NCBI GenBank assembly: GCA_023247935.1
Contig: JAHFFM010000077.1
Coordinates: 1 to 8,434, forward strand
From: Candidatus Omnitrophota bacterium
Lineage (GTDB): Bacteria > Omnitrophota > Gorgyraeia > 2-02-FULL-51-18
Length of the DNA stretch: 8,434 nucleotides
Direction of reading: 5' to 3'
Shown here: positions 5,578 through 8,434 of the stretch, piece by piece
How the letters are laid out: the number at the start of each line of letters is the position of its first letter
Position numbering within the stretch: the first letter of the stretch is position 1
The notes under the pieces: model-generated
What the model was told of the DNA's origin: nothing
Databases searched by the model: none
Seen by the model: the letters and a program-made list of their open reading frames with translations, nothing else
Translations under genes and position numbers: made by a program

Positions 5578-6493
5578 AATCCGCGACCTTTTTTTCGAGA
5601 TTTTCACCGCTTAATTCTCTAATTTCAGGAATACCCGAAGGGCTGGTTACGTTAATCTCCGACAAGTATCCGGAAATCACGTCAATTCCCACAAAATAGA
5701 GGCCATGTCTGAGAAGAGCCGGTTTTAAAGCCTGAAGGATCTTTTTGTCTCTAGAAGAAAGGCTCGCCTTGCGCATCGAACCACCCACACTCAAATTTGC
5801 CCTAAAATCAGCTTTTGAGGGCACACGTGAAAAACAACCCAAGAACTCACCATTTAAGATAAGAATTCGCTTGTCACCTGTTTGGTCATGGGGCACATAA
5901 CGCTGCGCCATAACCTTATAAAGCCCGCCACCCGTCATAAGATCCAGCAGGGAGGGGAGATTGCGGTCTTTTCCGTGCGTCACCACAATGCCAGCACCGC
6001 CTTTATTGTTTAAGGGTTTCAGCACAACATTTGTTTTTTGTGAAACGATAAATTTTTGAATATCTTTAGGCTTTCCGGAAACAAAGCTTTCAGGAATCCA
6101 TTTATCAAATTCCAGAATAAAAAGTTTTTCATTGCAGGCCGCGATACCCATCGGATCATTCAGGATAAATACTTTGTCCTTAAGCAGCGCCAAAAGCTGC
6201 AAAGTATAAAGGTATTCATTTTCAAAAGGAGGTTCTTTCCGGATGAAAATGACGTCCATCTTTTCCAGCTCAACGGGCTCCGAACGGGCTGATGTCTTAA
6301 CAAAGCCATGAACAGGGTCAAAACGCGAAGTTGAGACACGGGCTAAAGTTTTCCCCGAGTCCCAAAATAAGTCTTTGCTTTCAAAATGACATATCTGGTG
6401 TCCACGACGGGACAATTCATACATCATCCAGAAAGAACTGTCTTCGTCGACTTTCACCGAGGTTGTAGGGTACAATAAAAAAGCGATTTTCAT
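5561..6493 (-). CDS. gshB: Glutathione synthetase
   Basis: ATP-grasp ligase of 310 residues joining gamma-glutamylcysteine and glycine, the second step of glutathione synthesis in the cytosol. The N-terminal substrate domain starts MKIAFLLYP and holds VDEDSSFWMMYELSRRGH (15-32) and IRKEPPFENEYLY (84-96). NDPMGIAACNEKL (112-124) follows. The ATP-grasp part shows VLKPLNNKGGAGI (157-169), MAQRYVPHDQTGDKRILILNGE (195-216, with GDKR typical of the family), SRVPSKADFRANLSVGGS (222-239) and the metal-binding end GIDVISGYLSEINVTSPSG (269-287). Length is normal for bacterial GshB, and the homology reaches the first Met, so this start is well fixed. Its ATG shares two bases with the gshA ATG on the other strand. 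Its 3' end overlaps the convergent ferredoxin by 17 bp, leaving no separate terminator space. Confidence 0.96.
   Translation of the reverse strand: MKIAFLLYPTTSVKVDEDSSFWMMYELSRRGHQICHFESKDLFWDSGKTLARVSTSRFDPVHGFVKTSARSEPVELEKMDVIFIRKEPPFENEYLYTLQLLALLKDKVFILNDPMGIAACNEKLFILEFDKWIPESFVSGKPKDIQKFIVSQKTNVVLKPLNNKGGAGIVVTHGKDRNLPSLLDLMTGGGLYKVMAQRYVPHDQTGDKRILILNGEFLGCFSRVPSKADFRANLSVGGSMRKASLSSRDKKILQALKPALLRHGLYFVGIDVISGYLSEINVTSPSGIPEIRELSGENLEKKVADFIERR
6447..6476 (+). promoter_or_regulatory. Possible sigma70-type promoter for gshA
   Basis: TCGACT (6447-6452, four of six matches to TTGACA) is followed after 18 bp by TACAAT (6471-6476, five of six matches to TATAAT). Transcription would begin near 6483, leaving a leader of only about 8-10 nt before the gshA ATG. 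That fits the lack of a Shine-Dalgarno there. It lies inside the gshB coding sequence, as it must because the two starts overlap. It is a consensus match only. Confidence 0.3.
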
Positions 6494-6511
6494 GAAAACT
6501 ATTGTACCTTA
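6466..6511. promoter_or_regulatory. Nested inverted repeats at the shared gshB/gshA start
   Basis: TTTTCATGAAAA (6487-6498) is a perfect 12-bp palindrome whose central CATG holds the ATG of gshA on the plus strand and of gshB on the minus strand. Around it, TAGGGTACAATA (6466-6477) is matched in inverted orientation by TATTGTACCTTA (6500-6511), with 11 of 12 positions Watson-Crick and one G-T. Each arm carries a TACAAT box reading towards its own gene. The arms are centred 4 bp off the palindrome. This could be a paired promoter or operator, or a hairpin over the start codon in mRNA. The sequence pattern is certain; the function is inferred. Confidence 0.5.
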
Positions 6512-7808
6512 TCTCAATCTTAAAGAATATTTCCTTTCTGGCTGCAAATCAGAATCGGACCTCCAGGTCGGAGTGGAATGGGAAAAAATTGCCATCTTTA
6601 AAGACACGGGCAAAGCCATTCCTTATCACGGGCCCAGAAGCGTCAAAGCCATTTTTGAAATTCTTTGCAAAGACTATGGCTGGACGCCCGTTCTGTCTGA
6701 AAGCAAAGAACCCATCGCCTTAAAAAAAGATTCCGCCAGCATCACCCTTGAGCCAGGCGGCCAAATAGAACTTAGTGGCCAAAAAGCGTTCTCATTAAGC
6801 GAAAATTCATCCGAACTGTACTCACACTTAACTCAAATTAAAAAAGTTTCCGAACCAATGGACATTGCCTGGCTGGGGATAGGCGCTCAACCATTCAGCG
6901 CGCTGGATGAAATCGAATGGGTTCCCAAAGACCGTTACAACGTCATGCGGGAAAACCTGAAAAGCCATGGCGCCATGACCTATTCCATGATGAAGGAAAC
7001 TGCATCCGTTCAAGTTTCCCTCGATTACACCAGCGAAAAAGACGCGGTTGAAAAATTGCGGCTAGCCATGGGGTTAACGCCCATTTTAACGGCTCTTTTT
7101 GCCAATTCACCCATCGATAGAGGGGAAATTTCGCCTTATTTGAGCCGTCGCTCCCAAATTTGGGCCGAAACAGACTCTGAAAGGACAGGTATTATTTGGA
7201 AAGTGTTTGATGAGTCTTTTGACTTTGACCAGTACGTCCAATACGCACTGCAAGTGCCTATGCTCTTTATCCAAAGAGAAGGGAAGTGGGTCCAAATCGC
7301 GCGTATTTCTTTTGAGGAGTTTCTAACGCGAGGCTGGAATGGCTTTCGTGCCGAAGCGCAAGATTGGGACCTTCACCTGACTTCCATTTTTACCGAAGCG
7401 CGGCTTAAAAAATACCTGGAAATACGAAGCATAGACTGTCAAACGGCGTCCGTTGGATTATCCGCCGTCGCGTTTTTAAAAGGCATCTTTTATAACGCGG
7501 TTTCCCGAAAAGGTGCTTGGGATCTAATCAAAGGCTGGTCCATTGAAGAGCGGCAGGAACTTCAAAAGCAAGTTTTGACTCAGGCTCTAAACGCCAAATA
7601 CAAAAATGTTACTCTTTTGGAATTAGCTAAAACGCTTGTTGGGCTATCCGAACAGGGCTTGACGGAAAAAGAAAAATCCTACCTGGATCCGCTAAAAATT
7701 CTTTTAAAAGAAGGGATATGTCCCGCCCAAAGGCTTCTAAGATGTTATCAAAACGCCAATGGCCATGAAAGCCAAATCAAACAAATTCTGCGCTGCGCCT
7801 CGATTTAA
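6492..7808 (+). CDS. gshA: Glutamate-cysteine ligase, plant/alphaproteobacterial (GCS2) type
   Basis: Cytosolic enzyme of 438 residues making gamma-glutamylcysteine from glutamate, cysteine and ATP, the first and usually limiting step of glutathione synthesis. It matches the plant-like class rather than the E. coli class. GVEWEK (27-32) stands in place of the usual G-x-E-x-E-K. ITLEPGGQIELSG (84-96), ALFANSP (201-207), SRRSQIWAETDSERTG (218-233) and the HLTSIFTEARLKKYLEIRSID segment (295-315) carry the family's substrate- and metal-site residues. Length is typical. No start codon occurs further upstream in frame before an implausible extension, and homology needs the residues just before YFLSGCK, so ATG 6492 is the start. 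There is no Shine-Dalgarno. The next gene converges 3 bp beyond the stop. A related activity in ergothioneine synthesis (EgtA) is possible for this superfamily, but the adjacent gshB favours glutathione. Confidence 0.94.
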   Translation: MKTIVPYLNLKEYFLSGCKSESDLQVGVEWEKIAIFKDTGKAIPYHGPRSVKAIFEILCKDYGWTPVLSESKEPIALKKDSASITLEPGGQIELSGQKAFSLSENSSELYSHLTQIKKVSEPMDIAWLGIGAQPFSALDEIEWVPKDRYNVMRENLKSHGAMTYSMMKETASVQVSLDYTSEKDAVEKLRLAMGLTPILTALFANSPIDRGEISPYLSRRSQIWAETDSERTGIIWKVFDESFDFDQYVQYALQVPMLFIQREGKWVQIARISFEEFLTRGWNGFRAEAQDWDLHLTSIFTEARLKKYLEIRSIDCQTASVGLSAVAFLKGIFYNAVSRKGAWDLIKGWSIEERQELQKQVLTQALNAKYKNVTLLELAKTLVGLSEQGLTEKEKSYLDPLKILLKEGICPAQRLLRCYQNANGHESQIKQILRCASI

Positions 7809-7811
7809 ATT

Positions 7812-8434
7812 TCAAGTACGCAGCTTGTAACCGACCCTAAAAAGTTTTTCCACCAAAATAAAAAGAAAAACCGCAAAAAAAGCGGCCACCGCCATACTTA
7901 TCCGGTAATCCACGTCCGAAATCCCCAGCATCCCATAGCGCAATCCGCTCACAAAATAAAAAATCGGATTAAACTGCGCGATTCCTTGAAAGGGTCCGGG
8001 TAGCATTTTGATGCTATGAAACACACCGCCAAAATAAATTAAGGGGGTTAACACAAAGGTGCTCCAAAAAGAAAGCTTTTCGAAGCCTTCAGCCCATAAA
8101 CCCACCAACAAACCCAACAAAGCAAATACCAGCGTCACCATAAAAAAGAAATAAAGAACGATCCAGAAATTATGGAATGCGAACTGAGTAAAAACCAAAG
8201 AAATAAGATAAACGCCGCTGCCCACAAGAATTCCTCTCGTGATCCCGCCTATTAAAAGCCCCATCACCATCTCAAAATAGGAGAGAGGGGAGAGGAGAAT
8301 TTCCTGAATCAAGTTATGCCACCTCGAAATAAACAGGGAAGAAGAGGTGTTGGCATAAGAACTGTCGATCAAATGCATCATCACAAGGCCGGGCACAATA
8401 AAATGAAGATAATTGGAGCCTTGAATAGAAATAT
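7812..8434 (-). CDS. ABC-2 type transporter permease, C-terminal part (5' end outside window)
   Basis: Inner-membrane permease of an ABC exporter, YadH/NodJ-like ABC-2 family. About 207 C-terminal residues are visible. The frame stays open to the right edge and reads NYLHFIVPGLVMMHLIDSSYANTSSSLF across the GTG at 8396, so that GTG is internal and the gene begins outside. Family-typical features are FIVPGLVMM, SSSLFISRWHNLIQEILLSPLSYFE (the cytosolic coupling-helix region), and four further hydrophobic segments. Near the end, FNPIFYFVSGLRYGMLGI precedes the last helix and the Arg/Lys-rich tail GYKLRT. The partner ATPase would be expected upstream of this gene, to the right of the window. Substrate unknown. 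It is convergent with gshA with a 3-bp gap; I see no convincing terminator between them. Confidence 0.92.
   Translation of the reverse strand, partial: ISIQGSNYLHFIVPGLVMMHLIDSSYANTSSSLFISRWHNLIQEILLSPLSYFEMVMGLLIGGITRGILVGSGVYLISLVFTQFAFHNFWIVLYFFFMVTLVFALLGLLVGLWAEGFEKLSFWSTFVLTPLIYFGGVFHSIKMLPGPFQGIAQFNPIFYFVSGLRYGMLGISDVDYRISMAVAAFFAVFLFILVEKLFRVGYKLRT

Noticed and set aside
7792..7824. GCTGCG / CGCAGC inverted repeat at the gshA-permease junction as a terminator
   Set aside because: Only a 6-bp stem with a 21-nt loop and no T run on either strand.
8394..8396. GTG (minus strand) as the start of the ABC permease
   Set aside because: The frame continues to the right edge with family-like sequence (NYLHFIVPG) before it, so it is an internal Val.

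Overview
The window is a densely packed bacterial chromosome segment with moderate GC by eye. It carries eight complete protein genes and two that run off the ends. Signal peptides, periplasmic c-type cytochromes, a cupredoxin, SCO and glutathione synthesis point to a Gram-negative-type aerobic (or oxygen-using) respirer. Several families are of a kind I associate with deeply branching environmental lineages rather than a model proteobacterium. I cannot assign a phylum from the sequence alone. I see no tRNA, rRNA, CRISPR, transposon or phage signature, and no gene-free stretch longer than about 100 bases.

Left part (1-2037, + strand): the 3' part of a large multihaem c-type cytochrome, showing three CxxCH haem sites plus the Met-ligand tail of a fourth domain. 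It is followed by a secreted cupredoxin with an amicyanin-type copper site and a C-terminal carboxypeptidase-regulatory-like beta domain. A strong intrinsic terminator (about 2052-2095) closes this unit.

Middle (2115-5577, + strand): a tight, mostly overlapping operon. It begins at a TTG codon with a fused heme A synthase / heme O synthase (CtaA-CtaB). It continues with the copper chaperone SCO, a two-helix membrane protein with a cytosolic domain that I do not recognise, a roughly 57-residue two-helix membrane protein, and a 2[4Fe-4S] ferredoxin. The first two products serve cytochrome c oxidase assembly, making heme A and loading CuA. The company of the other three suggests that they also act in oxidase biogenesis or nearby electron transfer. 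A ferredoxin beside heme A synthase is notable because mitochondrial Cox15 depends on a ferredoxin.

Right part (5561-8434): gshB (- strand) and gshA (+ strand) are divergent and share a CATG, so their two ATG start codons overlap by two bases. This lies at the centre of a perfect 12-bp palindrome, with a longer inverted repeat containing TACAAT boxes around it. Together they encode the two-step synthesis of glutathione. gshB overlaps the ferredoxin tail-to-tail by 17 bp. gshA ends 3 bp from a convergent ABC-2 type export permease that runs off the right edge.

The best leads are the overlapping start codons of gshA/gshB, the CtaA-CtaB fusion, the ferredoxin and two unknown membrane proteins in its operon, and the TTG starts.
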